From assembly GCF_037179485.1 (NCBI RefSeq), contig NW_027041049.1, positions 558,001 through 622,000 on the forward strand: a stretch of 64,000 nucleotides of DNA. Direction: 5' to 3'. The notes under the pieces were generated by a model, which saw only the letters and a list, made by a program, of their open reading frames with translations, did no database searches and was not told the origin of the DNA. Below, piece after piece: positions 21,716 to 33,440 of this stretch; position 1 is the stretch's first letter, and each line of letters starts with the position of its first letter. This DNA is from Ochlerotatus camptorhynchus (lineage: Eukaryota; Arthropoda; Insecta; Diptera; Culicidae). The translations under genes and the position numbers were made by a program.

Positions 21716-22607
21716 TACACACTAAGATTTTTTTTACAGTATACTGTATTTTTTTCCAAATATGGAACAGCTGAACATTCGGTAATTTTTTGGATTTACA
21801 ATTTGTTCGGTAAATTTGTCTTAACTCTTGAGCTGTCAAAAGTTACTGGCCTGGACTGTAAATAATACTGAATGATTGGTAAAGCTTACAATAGCGTTCA
21901 GTAATGTTTTAACCGAAATATCTGTAAATTATTTGCCATTGTGGTTATATAAATTGCAATTTAATCAGCAATAATTAACGAACGGCTTGTTCCATTAACA
22001 TATATTTTATGTATTTTCCCTGGTATTTTGAACTTGTTGTAACACGCCAAGAAAAGGATTCTTCAGGTCCAGGTCCAGCAGGGAATCTAAACCAGGTTAT
22101 CGACGGCAACATGCACTTGAGGGAAACATCAGGTCACCTTAAGTCCAGATGACTGGAAGCGATGGCCTAGGATCGAATTGAAAGTAAAACAATTATCCGC
22201 TCCATATATTCAGCGGACTATAGCCAAATACTTACTTTTCCAAACAATACTCCTTTTCGAAATATCGACAAAGGATGTTTTTGACAGTATGACATTTACA
22301 AATCTGTTCCGTAATATTTACAAGAATCTGGTACTTTAATACCGTTTGTTTTTGTAAAAGACTATTTTTACAGTACGTTCGCCACTTTTTTTTACAGTAT
22401 TATAGAATTGCAGCCATTTACAGTTTAGATCAGTTATTTTTATTTACAGTTTTCGGTAATTTTTGGAAAGTACGTAAATTTAGTATTATTTATTGCTGAA
22501 AGTTTGTATAATGATACATTTTACATAGCTTTCGGTACAAAATATATTTTACAGAACGAATTCAGCAAAAAAAAGTACCGAATAGAATTTAAGAAATTTG
22601 GTGTGTA
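21716..22607. mobile_element. 892 bp element with TACACAC ends
   Basis: Left TACACACTAAGATTTTTTTTACAG, right inverted TACACACCAAATTTCTTAAA. Relatives lie at 35525-35850, 54862-55312 and in the second arm of the inverted duplication. It is rich in TTTACAGT and GGTACCGAA-like words; ORFs in it are short. Confidence 0.55.
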
Positions 22608-22871
22608 TATAAGTCATTGTTTACAAAAGCAGTTTCACCATAATGAAATGTTGATACTGAGTTGTATTTTCCATCTAAATTTATGAGTATTCAAATGTTT
22701 GCCTAAAACCTCGCCTAAAACTATACCGTAGTTAGTAAACAGTCCCTTAGTAAACTCACTAAATTTCTCTGTAGAAATCACACATTTTTCATCATCACAT
22801 TACATCACACAGCCGCTAAATCACTTGTTTCCTTTTTAGAATTTTGCAACCATCATCCGCATACAAACATA

Positions 22872-24075
22872 CATAACACATTGAATACTTTTCAATTTAA
22901 AACATCGTTGCTAAAACACTACCGCCATCTGTTGAGTATACTGTGATGGGTAGTACGCTGAACAGATGGCGGTAGTGTGTAAACGTCAAACGCAAGGGTT
23001 ATTGACTATGCGCGCCACAGGTGGCGGTATTACCAACTAAAAACATTTAAATTGACCGTTAAATGCGTGTTCGATGAACAAATTGCCAGTGTTATGTCTG
23101 TTTGTCTGTGCATCATCCATATAGCAGTTCTCACTTCGAAATGTAGGTGGTGAAATCTCACAAAAGTTTCACTGCAAGACACCAATAGCGAAAAATTTTC
23201 CTAATAAAAACAAATCAGTGACACAATCTAACTTTAGAAATCTATACAGTCTATATATAGACGTAAATCACAGGCCGTAAATATATTACGTGATATTTTG
23301 ATATCAGAACCATTAAATTATGACGTTTAGTCGGACTTGCGACTTTCAACGGCAATTGTACACTATTCTGCGATGCACAGGACAATAGTATTTAGTATTT
23401 ACCTACATTATTTGACAAATTCCGTGCGTTCTTATTGATGAATTTACGCGAAACTGCACCAGTGCATGCGACGCCTAGGTTTGAAATTCAAAACCACAAA
23501 AGTGATGATGTACTAAAAAATATCCCATTCGATTTGACAGGAAGCAAAACGTCATTATCATTTGCACATCATTTCCATCTGCTGAGTGCTGGTCGACCGT
23601 AACGTAAATTCATCATTTTTTTTTTTTTTTTTTTGTCGGGAAAATTAATCTGCTTTGTTTTATATTCTGTTGATAAAAACAGCGTCGATCTTGAGGTTTT
23701 AAAACATTTGTTGGACTTCTGCAATCGAACATTTAAAATCAAAACTCACTACAATATTTTTTTCAATATTATTATGCATTACAAGAAATTTTTAATTTAT
23801 TAGTTGTGCGCAAATTATTACAAACTACGCTTCTACCACAGACAAACAGACATAACACTCACAAGTTATTCATCGAATAAGCCTTTAACGGACAATTTAA
23901 AAGTATCGCAGTTGGTAGTATCGCCACCTGTGGCGCGCATAGTCAATTCCCTTGCGTTTGACGTTTACACACTACCGCCATCTATTCAGCGTAGTGCCCA
24001 CCACAGTGTACTCAACAGATGGCGGTAATGTTTTAGCGACGATGTTTTACAGTGAGAAATATTCAATGTGTTATG
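22872..24075. mobile_element. 1.2 kb foldback element
   Basis: Terminal inverted repeats start CATAACACATTGAATA and extend about 240 bp (22872-23110 against 23830-24075), including ACTACCGCCATCTGTTGA. The roughly 720 bp centre has no long ORF and holds a poly-T run at 23616-23633. Confidence 0.75.
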
Positions 24076-24090
24076 TCTGTTTGTCTGTGC

Positions 24091-24482
24091 TTCTACATTA
24101 ATAAGGACCCGAAGTCACCAAAAAGATTTAACGTAAAACCAAAGTTTTATAAGTGTTTGCGTATTGCGCGTAACATTAGTTGTGCGCAAACAACTACATA
24201 CTTAGTTTTTTTTCTACCGAGCTCGGCTGTGCAAATCTCGACAAAAAAAGTTTTACTGAGATCCCAGCAAACATTTCAATTGTTGTACTAGTCTACGCTG
24301 GTTGACGAAATAAATAAATAAATAAATTATCCGAGACTCAGCAATCAAATATCACTTTTACTGAGATCTCAGTGCAATTTATTTTTTCGAAGATTTGCAC
24401 AGCCGAGCTCGGTAGAAAAAACTAAGTGTGTACGTTTTTACGTTAAATCTTTTGGGTATCTTCGGGACTCATCAATGTAGAA
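24091..24482. mobile_element. 392 bp MITE with TTCTACATT ends
   Basis: The two halves are inverted repeats: TTCTACATTAATAAGGACCC against its inverse near 24463-24482, and ACCGAGCTCGGCTGTGCAAA near 24217 against 24398-24417. A short (AAAT)n run lies at the centre. Confidence 0.7.
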
Positions 24483-24544
24483 CCGTAAGCGTTTGTGCAA
24501 AATCAAATAGGGGAAATGGCTCTAATGTTGGTCTATGGATCTAA

Positions 24545-24734
24545 TAGCGAATTCGTTTATTATTCAGTTCCAACCTGGATCGGGTATCAAGATTGGGTCT
24601 GCTTGTTTTCTGACAAACGTCAGTTTGCTCGTTTGTTTTAAAACCTAGCTCAGGTTGAGGTTCACACTGACAAAAAGTTCGGTTTCGCACTGGGTTGGAA
24701 CTGGTGTTAACCCCGATAATAAACGAATTCGCTA
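24545..24734. mobile_element. 190 bp MITE with TAGCGAATTCG ends, TAA duplication
   Basis: Ends TAGCGAATTCGTTTATTA and inverse, with TAA on both sides. Another copy at 38042-38232 has the same TAA flanks. Partial copies lie at 25702-25795 and about 54320-54395. Harbinger-like target choice (inference). Confidence 0.8.
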
Positions 24735-25842
24735 TAAGATCGTGCCCATCGCTAAAAATCTGCTATTTATCAATTTTATGTAGATAAACATAACATTGGG
24801 ACGATACTAATGGATATTTTTGGTCGCTATTGAAAATTTAGTCGATTGCTGTATTTATGTATGGGCTAAAATTAGGGAAATTTAGTCCGACATTACATCC
24901 ATTACCCCTAGCTTGCGTATTATTTACTATGATAAGCTCTGCAAAGATTATGGCACGTGTTAAACAGCACTGGTTACGGCCAAAATGTTTTTTTTATTAA
25001 TTTTAATGGTTCAAATTGATATGCCTTTAGCTGCAAATGGTTCAGTTGTTTTTTTATCGTAAATTGCGAAAACATTCAAACCATCAACTATGCTATCTTC
25101 TTTCAATTATCTTGCGTAACTCACTTTTCGCGCACGTAATCGATCGCTCTGTTTTTCACCCGTGCCAACGATTTTCTAATGTACACTAAGTACAGCCGAC
25201 GGCCAGTTTCTTCTAATATAAGGTTTTCCCCCCTTTTACTTTCATGGATAAGCACTTAGTACCTGTATGAACAAGTTCTTTCTGTAGCCAACACAAGGCG
25301 GATCAACTGTTGGTATGCAAGAGTTACTGTTATGCGATTTTTAGGGGAAAAAAAAGAAAGAATTTATCGCATCTTTCCATTTTTAATGTGCGTTTGCAGG
25401 TGGGGTCTGGTGGAGACGTAATGATTTTTAAACCTATTTGAACTATCAAAATCGAACCATTTTTTCTGTTGCAAGAAGGAAATAAATTTAAAAGTATTGG
25501 AATTTGAGTGAAATGAAAGTCAATTGTTAATTTTTTCACAATTCACTTCAAAATGGTTCCGATGATCATGTTCCGTTTTACCGGTGCACTTGCAGTGCAT
25601 GTACACATAGACGAGTGCACGGATGGATTTGAGTTCACTTACTCGAGAAAAAGTGGCAAAAGCTACTAGCATTTGGCAATGTTTATTGATCATGAACACT
25701 AATAGCGAATTTGTTTACTATCGGGGTTGGAACCAGTGCGAAACCGAACTTTTTGTCAGTGCACTGAACATGCGAACCTCAACCTGCACGGCAAGAAAAA
25801 AGTGCCCAAAATTAAGTTCCTTTCAATCAACTCGTGGCTTCA
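24735..25842. other. No gene seen; repeat fragments
   Basis: Mostly unrecognised AT-rich sequence. A 50 bp fragment at 25610-25660 matches the arm of the perfect palindrome at 54687, and 25702-25795 is part of the TAGCGAA MITE. Confidence 0.5.
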
Positions 25843-26058
25843 TACACAGCAAAAAAAAATGTAATATCGATCAACGTAATTCAAGCTGATGTATGAAATA
25901 ATGATGTAATAGCAAAAAGCAGATACAATATTACATCAATGGATGTAATTTTGTTCACAAAATCGATGTACATCGTACAATGTGATATTACACAACCGAT
26001 GGATTGACCTGGTTGCAGCAGTTTCGATGTAATATTCAACAACTTTTTTTGCTGTGTA
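25843..26058. mobile_element. 216 bp TACACAGC MITE, copy 2
   Basis: Full copy, inverted with respect to 12171-12386 and the same length, flanked by unrelated sequence. Confidence 0.88.
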
Positions 26059-26071
26059 GTCCTCTCCAGGC

Positions 26072-26239
26072 TAAAGCCCTACAGTAAAAGTATGGACGTC
26101 TGTCAAAAGTTGTTCCAATCGAACCGTCAAAATGCACCGCTTTGCTCGATTGGAACCAATGAGCTGTACCTCATTGGATTGGAACAGCTTTTTTCAGTTT
26201 TGTGGTGACAGTCGTCCATACTTTTACTGTAGGGCTTTA
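26072..26239. mobile_element. 168 bp hAT-type MITE, duplication CTCCAGGC
   Basis: Ends TAAAGCCCTACAGTAAAAGT and inverse; perfect 8 bp duplication at 26064-26071 and 26240-26247. Confidence 0.9.
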
Positions 26240-26493
26240 CTCCAGGCGGGTTCGTATTGGTGAGATTTGCGTGTGTTGTGAGATGAAATTTTTTGTTAGC
26301 CGTGAGAAATTTTTTGTTTGCTGTAAGAACTGTCATTCTAAAGTAAAAATAAACAACAAAACGAAAACAAACCCTACGCTTGCACGATAACAGTCAAATA
26401 CCCTTTTATGAGTAAAATTTAACCCGTTTTTAATAAAAGTGGTTTTACTCATTAATGAGTACATTATTTTAACAAGAATGAGTTTCTGCTAAA

Positions 26494-26611
26494 ACGCTGT
26501 CCACACTGGAGAGTTATAACATGTTATAACGGTTGTCAACTAATTGCAACACAGAAACCACCATCAAGAGAGCGCTATAACATGTTATAACTCTGTAGTC
26601 TGAACGTACTA
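26494..26611. mobile_element. 118 bp TTAA MITE (ACGCTGTCC family)
   Basis: Two GAGTTATAACATGTTATA blocks in inverted orientation. Seven copies occur in the window, all close to 118 bp, several with TTAA on one or both sides, which suggests piggyBac-type mobilisation. Confidence 0.85.
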
Positions 26612-26799
26612 TAACAGTAGCAAATAATTACTACTTAATTGACATAATAAATTATTGATTAATTAGTAGTGCCACTTTTATTGACAATGGGTTCACTTTA
26701 AATCATAAATGGATGTTTTATTCTTACCGTGCACATGACAGTATACGCTAGTGTGTGTAAAATTATATTATTAGGGTAGTGTTCGTGAGATCCTGCTTG

Positions 26800-27528
26800 C
26801 CCGCATAAACGCGAACCATAAATTAACCTTACCTAAAATGGTTAAAAATTGTTTATAATCCCTGCTAAACTTTAACTGAAATGGTTATGGAACTTTACAT
26901 GAACATTTAATGATAAAGTTTCAACCTTATGTATTATGGTTTTTTGGAACTGGACCTTACAAATAATGGGTTGTTAAGAACCATTACCGTTCCAAATTCT
27001 TGTTTTCTCCATACATTTTCGGAAAGAGAACTATATTAGAACCTTTTAACTTATGGTTTGAGAACTTTAATGGTAATGGTTATGGTAGTTAGTAAGGTCC
27101 ACGAATAGTTTTGTAACATCGACCAACTTTATGTGGAATATATCGCGAATTGGTTGCCTGTAATTTACTGATTACCAATTCACGATATATTCCACGTAAA
27201 GTTGAGCGATTATACAATACCATTAATGGACCTTACTGACTACCATAACCATTACCATTAATGTTCTCAAATCATAAGTAAAAACGTTCTTATATAGTTC
27301 TATTTCTGAAAATGTATGGAGAAAACAAGAATTTGGAATGGTAATGGTTCTTAACAACCCATTATTTGTAAGGTCCAGTTCCAAAAAACCATAATACATA
27401 AAGTTGAAACTTTATCATTAAACGTTCATGTAAAGTTCCATAACCATTTCAGTTAAAGTTTAGCAGGGATTATAAACAATTTTTAACCATTTTAGGTAAG
27501 GTCAATTTATGGTTCGCGTTTATGCGGG
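26800..27528. mobile_element. 729 bp foldback MITE (CCCGCATAAACGCG), copy 1
   Basis: The halves are almost complete reverse complements, with ends CCCGCATAAACGCGAACCAT and inverse. The second copy (59610-60338) has exactly the same length. Confidence 0.9.
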
Positions 27529-27564
27529 TGGAGAACTCAATAGGGCTAGGTAAAATTAAGTTAA

Positions 27565-27682
27565 ACGCTGTCCAGACTGGAGAGTTATAACATGTTATAA
27601 CGGTTGTCAAATAATTGCAACACAGAAACCACCATCAAGATAGCGCTATAACATGTTATAACTCTGTAGTCTGAACGTACTA
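27565..27682. mobile_element. 118 bp TTAA MITE, copy with both TTAA flanks
   Basis: TTAA at 27561-27564 and 27683-27686 delimits the 118 bp unit cleanly. Confidence 0.9.
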
Positions 27683-27911
27683 TTAAACAAGAAAACTCAA
27701 TTTTGAGTAATCTTGTTGAAGAATCCATTGAGTAAAAATTACCTAACGATCAATCGAATGGAAGAGGTGAAAAATACCCAACGTACCAGTATCCAACCGG
27801 TGTTCGTTGCAATTTTTTTGTCACTATACCCCCTACGGACACCATACACAAACGATATCATAGATGGTACGACCATACCGCATAGAGTTGGGATGATATC
27901 CTGAATTGGTT

Positions 27912-28031
27912 CCCTAATAAAAATTGTATGGTTAATTTGCTTAACGACGTGTTCTGGGTATCATCCAAACCATTTGTGGAATAATTCAATGATTTGGGTT
28001 ATCGTTCGTTTATGGTTATTTTTTATTAGGG
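27912..28031. mobile_element. 120 bp CCCTAATAAAAA MITE, copy 2
   Basis: Full-length relative of 1408-1527 with the same terminal repeats. Confidence 0.8.
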
Positions 28032-28830
28032 TTATTAGGCGTTTCTTATGTTTATGTGGGATATGTACCAAACTCTAACGAAGACTAATGCGAGGACTAA
28101 TTGAGCAGGAAAGGAGGCGATGGATCACAAACAAATCACAGCGTCGATGGCAGTGCAGGTTGCTATGATTTTCATCCAAAATTAAGTTAAAAGTACCCAA
28201 CGGTGAAAACATAACGGTTGAGTACACTGATAAAATTCCAAAAATTATTTTTATGTGTCCCACACATGAATTTTTGCAATGTGATCAACAAATGATATCT
28301 ATGTGTAGGACACATACTTACACGAACAGAAAATTGTTTGCATTGAACCAAAAAATACTTTATTTGTATTTACACAAACAATTCCGGTTGAAATTATATT
28401 GCATTTTATCACAAACGAAGTGACAGACGACTAACTGGCGAAGAAATCCATTTAAATAATGTGGTTCACTGTAATAGAATTTTCTTGGAAGCTTGTGCCA
28501 TCATCCACCAGATGGGCTAGTTTTTTGTTTTGATTTGAACAAAGTTGATTTTGTGTACAATGATTCTTTGACAGTGTGCAAAGAGTGCGTATCATTTTGT
28601 CATTTTTTTATGCATTTCAGTTTTGAGATAGAACCAAAACATTCTAGTACATTCGGTGAAAATGCTAGTTCAATCTAGTAGTAGCACAAACGAAGTGACA
28701 GACGGAGCGGCTCGAAAACTTTGGTGACTAACCTGCTATTTCAATTTTTCAGTGTACCACATGGCAACACCACTACTACTGGGTTGTACCACATGGCAAC
28801 ACTACTACTAGATTGAACTAGCATTTCAAG
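28032..28830. mobile_element. Patchwork of truncated MITEs before the Juan LINE
   Basis: In order: a TGTGTCCCACACATGA repeat piece (28240-28318), a cut copy of the TACACGGACAG MITE (28320-28408), a rearranged inverted copy of the CACAAACGAAGTGACAGACG element (28409-28682), and the start of a second, forward copy (28683-28830) that the LINE interrupts. The intact version of the last element is 61545-62462. Confidence 0.6.
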
Positions 28831-28939
28831 CAGTTCAGTTCGGTGTTAGCTCGCTCTCTCGAGTTGTTTGAAAAGTTCATTGCGATAGTGTTCGCGCTCT
28901 CTCTTTCGCGGTTTGTCGTGCGTGTGTGTGTGACCCGTA

Positions 28940-30199
28940 ATGGGGAAGCATCGGTCGCGAAGCCCGGCGAAGGTCCAGAACCCCGGAGAAGGAAGCTCCG
29001 GTGTGCCTACCTCGAACAGGTTTGCTGTTCTCCCCATGGATGGGAATATCCAGCCAGCTGTGTTGGAAAAACGCAGTAAGAAGAGGAAGAAGAATCGAGG
29101 CCAGTCCGATGTCACTGCGACAAACAACAGCGATGTTGGAGATTTCGGTGACGCTGCCGAAACCGTGAATACTGCCGAAATGAGCTCGGCAAAAGTGAAG
29201 CTACCTCCATTGGTAGTGAAAAATGCCCATCTTAATGTGCTCATGGCGGATCTAGCGACGCTGGGTGTTAAAGCCGAATACAAGTTGGGCAGAGTCGGCA
29301 CTAAAGTGATGCTCCGTACCAAAACGGAGTTTGACGTGGTCGTCGCCCACCTGAGGACTTCCAAGGTGGAATTCTTTACCCACGACATTCCCGGTGAGAA
29401 GCCGTTCAAGGTCGTCATCAGGGGCCTACCAAACTTCGACCCGAAGTTTATCGAATCAGAAATCAGGGACCGGTACAAGCTGGCCCCAAGTGCCGTGTAT
29501 CGAATGACAAGAAGAGACGAGAATGTGAAGGCGTATCCGGATAGCCTTTTCCTGGTTCACTTCCAGAAGGGAACGGTGACGCTCAACGCACTGAAAGCCA
29601 TCCGGTCCATCAATTCCATCATCGTTCGCTGGGAGCCATACCGTGGCGGCCATCGCGATGTGACTCAGTGCCAGCGGTGTCTGAACTTCGGACACGGTAC
29701 CCGCAACTGCAACATTAAGCCACGCTGCGGAAATTGCGCTCAAGACCATGCCACCTCCGAATGTCCTGCGGATGAAGCTGTGGCGTCCAAATGCGCCAAC
29801 TGTGGTGGTGCTCACCAAGGATCCAACAAGCAGTGCCCTAAACGCGAGGATTTCAAGCGCATCCGAAATCAAGCGTCCACCAACAATCAACCAGCACGAA
29901 GGAAGGATAAGGCCCCGGCTTTCAGGACAGAGGACTTTCCACCTCTTCGTGGACAAGTGAATCCCAGGGTGCGATCCACGCCCTCTCAAGAAACGTCTGG
30001 ATCTTCTACTGGACAAAGCTCTCCATCCCCCCCTGGATTCTGGAGGCAACCAACAGCTCAAACAAACAATCCCGATCTGTTCTCAGCAGACGAACTGATG
30101 GAGATTTTTATCAACATGACCGGTGCTCTACGTAAGTTCCGCAATAAGCCCGAACAGATCCAAGTGCTCGGTAAGTTCATCATCCAATATGGTGTCTAA
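28940..30199 (+). CDS. Juan-like LINE ORF1 (Gag-like nucleic-acid-binding protein)
   Basis: 419 codons, intact. The N-terminal third is basic (KKRKKNRG) and low in complexity. A central region (codons about 95-215) with VVIRGLPNFDPKFIESEIRD and TLFLVHFQKG-like spacing resembles the RRM-like and associated domains of Jockey ORF1 proteins. Three zinc knuckles follow at codons about 240-295: CQRCLNFGHGTRNC, CGNCAQDHATSEC and CANCGGAHQGSNKQC. The C terminus contains FRTEDFPPLRG. In this family ORF1 binds the element RNA and accompanies ORF2 to the target. The stop overlaps the ORF2 start by 11 nt. The ATG at 28940 is the first in this frame after the 5' UTR and is in good context (AATGG). This is the only fully open long transposon ORF in the window apart from the CACTA fragment. 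Confidence 0.85.
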   Translation: MGKHRSRSPAKVQNPGEGSSGVPTSNRFAVLPMDGNIQPAVLEKRSKKRKKNRGQSDVTATNNSDVGDFGDAAETVNTAEMSSAKVKLPPLVVKNAHLNVLMADLATLGVKAEYKLGRVGTKVMLRTKTEFDVVVAHLRTSKVEFFTHDIPGEKPFKVVIRGLPNFDPKFIESEIRDRYKLAPSAVYRMTRRDENVKAYPDSLFLVHFQKGTVTLNALKAIRSINSIIVRWEPYRGGHRDVTQCQRCLNFGHGTRNCNIKPRCGNCAQDHATSECPADEAVASKCANCGGAHQGSNKQCPKREDFKRIRNQASTNNQPARRKDKAPAFRTEDFPPLRGQVNPRVRSTPSQETSGSSTGQSSPSPPGFWRQPTAQTNNPDLFSADELMEIFINMTGALRKFRNKPEQIQVLGKFIIQYGV

Positions 30200-32844
30200 A
30201 CCGCTAACCATCGCTACCTGGAACGCTTGCTCTGTAAGAGCTAAACAGATTGAGCTTGCCGACTTCCTCCGCAAGCATAGCATCGACGTGGGTCTTCTAA
30301 CCGAAACCCACCTAAAGTTCGGTGACAGCTTCTGGTTGCCTGACCACAACATTATCCAGCTTGATCGCACCAGCTCCAGGGGGGGTGGTGTAGCGGTCAT
30401 CGTCAGAAAGGGAATCAAGTTTTGCACTCTGCCCCACATCCGCACTTCTATCATCGAGGCCATTAGTGTGGAGGTGGAGTCGTCGACTGGAAACGTCCGG
30501 TTCATCGCTGTTTACTGCCCACGCCAGTGTACCGCAAGCAACGGATTAGGAATCCAATTCAAGAAGGACCTGACCGCCATCACTCGTACTAGCTCCCGAT
30601 TCATCGTTGGGGGCGACCTGAACGCCCGCCATGAAGCTTGGAGGAACTACCAGAGGAACCGGAACGGATGTCTATTGTTCGACCACGCACAACATGGTCT
30701 GTACACTGTGCAATTTCCGGACGAACCAACTTTCATCTCTCCGGCGGGAAATCCCTCCACGCTGGACTTTTTCCTGTCAAACATCGGACTATCCAAGCCG
30801 GAGGCGCACAACGATCTCAGCTCCGACCACCAACCGGTGGTGACTGAAGTCGGTGTCAATGTGGTTCCTGCTAGAAGCTGCCTGCGTAAAGACTACCACC
30901 ATGTCAACTGGGTGCAGTACGGACGAATGGTGGACAGCAACATCGATGAAAATCCACTACTCAACACCGTAGATGACATCGACCGGACGTTGGAAGGGCT
31001 CCAACAGGCCATATCCATGGCTGACGAGGCATACGTTCGACAAGTTCCTGTGAGGGGTAAGTTTGTTGCTATTGATTCCCACACCCAATTACTGATTCGG
31101 TTGAGAAATGTTCGTAGACGCCAGTTTCAGAGGACTGGAGATCTGGGCAAAAAACGTGAAATGGCCGATCTGAACAGGCAGATTGCTTCCAGAATGGACT
31201 CACTCCGAAATGAAAATTTCGGGCGTGTTGTCCAGAATCTGGACGACCGCTCCAGACCATTCTGGAAGGTAGCCAAGGTCCTTAAAAATCATCCCAAACC
31301 CGTTCCACCTCTCAAAGTCGAAAATGATGACGATCGGCTTTTAATTACCCCACAGGAGAAAGCAAATGCGATCGGCGAGCATTGCACATTTGCTTGGCTC
31401 GACTATCCAAAGTCCGCTCGATGATCAGGTTGCGCAATGCGTTCAAAACCTAGATACCTCCCCTTGTGTCGTGCCTCCGGCGGATATGATTACAGTACAA
31501 CAAATTTGCTCAGCGCTGAAATGCACCAAGAACATGAAGGCTCCCGGGTTTGACGGTATATTCAACTTGATCTTGAAGAGACTCAGCATGAAAGTGCAGT
31601 CTCTTCTAACCGCTATCTTCAACAGATGTTTGGAACTGCACTACTTTCCAAGCATCTGGAAAGTAGCGAAAATCATACCGATCCGCAAACCCGGTAAGGA
31701 TCCAACATTGTCTTCAAGCTACAGACCAATCAGCCTCCTTTCAGCGCTGAGCAAATTGTTCGAGAAACTCATTCTCAATCGTTTGCTCAAGTTTGTCGAG
31801 GAAAATAACATTCTCCTTCCGGAACAGTTTGGGTTCAGAAAGGGGCACTCCACCAATCACCAGCTAGTACGGGTGATGAATAACATCCGAAGTAACAAAG
31901 CTGTATCCAAGTCCACAGCCATGGCCTTGTTAGCCGTTGAAAAGGCGTTTGACAATGTTTGGCATGATGGACTTGTGTACAAGCTTTGTAACTTCAACTG
32001 TCCTTTACATCTTATTAAAATCACCCGTAGCTACCTCCAGCAAAGGTCGTTTAAGGTATCGTTGAATGGTTGTCTCTCAGACACGTTTTCGATCCCAGCA
32101 GAAGTCCCGCAAGGTAGTCTGCTGGGCCCCTTGCTTTACAGCATTTACACTTCCGACATTCCTCCCCTCGGTGACGGTTGCGTGTTTTTCCTGTTCGCAG
32201 ATGATACTGCAATAGCCGTCAAAGGAAGGATGCCTCGCGAAATAACGAACAAACTTCAACGATGCCTTAACGCCTTTGCTGATTATGCCACCACGTGGAA
32301 AATCAAAATCAATGCCACCAAAACACAAGCGATCATGTTCCTCCATCGGCAATCGCCCAAACTGAAACCGGCTCCATCTTGTACTGTAATCATGGATGGC
32401 ACAAGGGTTGAGTGGTCCGCCGAAGTAACCTATCTCGGGATGTTGTTCGATGAAAAGCTCCTCTTCCGTTCGCATGTAGAGAAAACAGTAGTCAAGTGTT
32501 CTGCCTTGGTTAGGTGTCTGTTTCCGCTGATTTGCCGCAGATCCCGCCTCTCAAGGGTGAACAAACTGGCCGTCTACAAACAAATCATAGCACCTGCGAT
32601 CCTCTACGCAGCTCCGGTGTGGGAATCATGTGCACAGACTCACAGGAACAAAATCCAGGTCGCTCAGAATAGAGTGCTGAGGATGGTACTTGATCGTCCT
32701 TTTGACACTAGAATAACAAATTTACACGAAGAGGCAGGCATTGCCAAAATAGATTCCAGAATTAACGAAATTAAGACTAAATTTGCACAAAAATGTAATT
32801 TATCAGAACATGCTTTGATAAGCAATTTGTATATAGTAGATTAG
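30189..32844 (+). pseudogene. Juan-like LINE ORF2 (endonuclease-RT), frameshifted, RT motif A mutated
   Basis: ORF2 opens at ATG 30189, overlapping the end of ORF1. The APE-type endonuclease is complete: ATWNACSVRAKQIELADFL, LTETHL, GGDLNARHEAW and SDHQPVV. The frame is broken between about 31380 and 31424, where the first frame stops and the downstream frame (from 31366) carries the reverse transcriptase: YRPISLLSALSKLFEKLI, PEQFGFRKGHST, PQGSLLGPLLYSIYTSDIP and FLFADDTAI. Motif A reads ALLAVEKAFDNVWHDG; the residue before VEKAFD, normally the catalytic aspartate, is alanine (GCC). The polymerase would thus be inactive even without the frameshift. The stop is at 32842-32844. The enzyme normally nicks genomic DNA and primes cDNA synthesis there. 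Confidence 0.85.
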
Positions 32845-33209
32845 GTGTATATAGTAGTTGTAGGTTAGTAGTAGTTGTAAATAGTAGTTATAAGTAGTCT
32901 TCTTTTTCAAAGTTTCAAGCAAACCAATCCCACCAAGGTGGTCATTCTCTAAAACAGGCCTGATAGGACTAGGAACTGTAATTAATAATAATTGAAATTT
33001 CACAGGAACTAAAGTTGAAAAGACGCATCTGTGTCACTTGATAAGTTATACATGTAAACCACACAAATTCAAGAAATATAGATCATTTAAGTCAAAAAAA
33101 AAAAAAAAAAAGTGCTTTTGCTCATTATCGCTTCGGACGGCGTAGCACTTGGACTAAATCAGCGGCTTAAGGTGGATCACGGCGTGATCACAATGAGGAA
33201 ATGCAATAT

Positions 33210-33440
33210 ATGTAAACCCCCTCCCCCTTTCACATTAACCCCTCCCCCTCCCCCTCCCCCCTTCATAACAATCTTCCCCCCTCAACAACCTCTCCTACCC
33301 CCCCCCCTCCCCACATTCATCAACAACCTTTCCTACCCCCCCCCCCATTTATCAACAACCTTTCCTACCCCCCTTCCCCATAAACAACCTTTCCTACCCT
33401 CCCCCCATCAACAACCTCTCCTAACCCCCCTCAACAATAA
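33210..33440. repeat. C-rich minisatellite
   Basis: Imperfect repeats of CAACAACCTTTCCTACCCCC with long C tracts and almost no G on this strand. The ORF across it is an artefact of composition. Confidence 0.85.

Larger units (their letters stand above)
28831..33111 (+). mobile_element. Juan-like LINE (Jockey clade), near full length
   Basis: About 4.3 kb with a 5' UTR starting near CAGTTCAGTTCGGTG, ORF1 with three CCHC knuckles, ORF2 with endonuclease and reverse transcriptase, a 3' UTR and an 18 bp poly(A) at 33094-33111. Organisation and protein motifs match the Jockey clade; Juan-A of Aedes is the closest family I know. No target duplication could be found by eye. Confidence 0.85.

Noticed and set aside
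22872..24075. Possible gene in the centre of the foldback element
   Set aside because: Frames are short and interrupted; only poly-T and AT-rich sequence is seen.
29456..30061. 201- and 210-codon minus-strand ORFs over the LINE ORF1
   Set aside because: Antisense shadows of ORF1.
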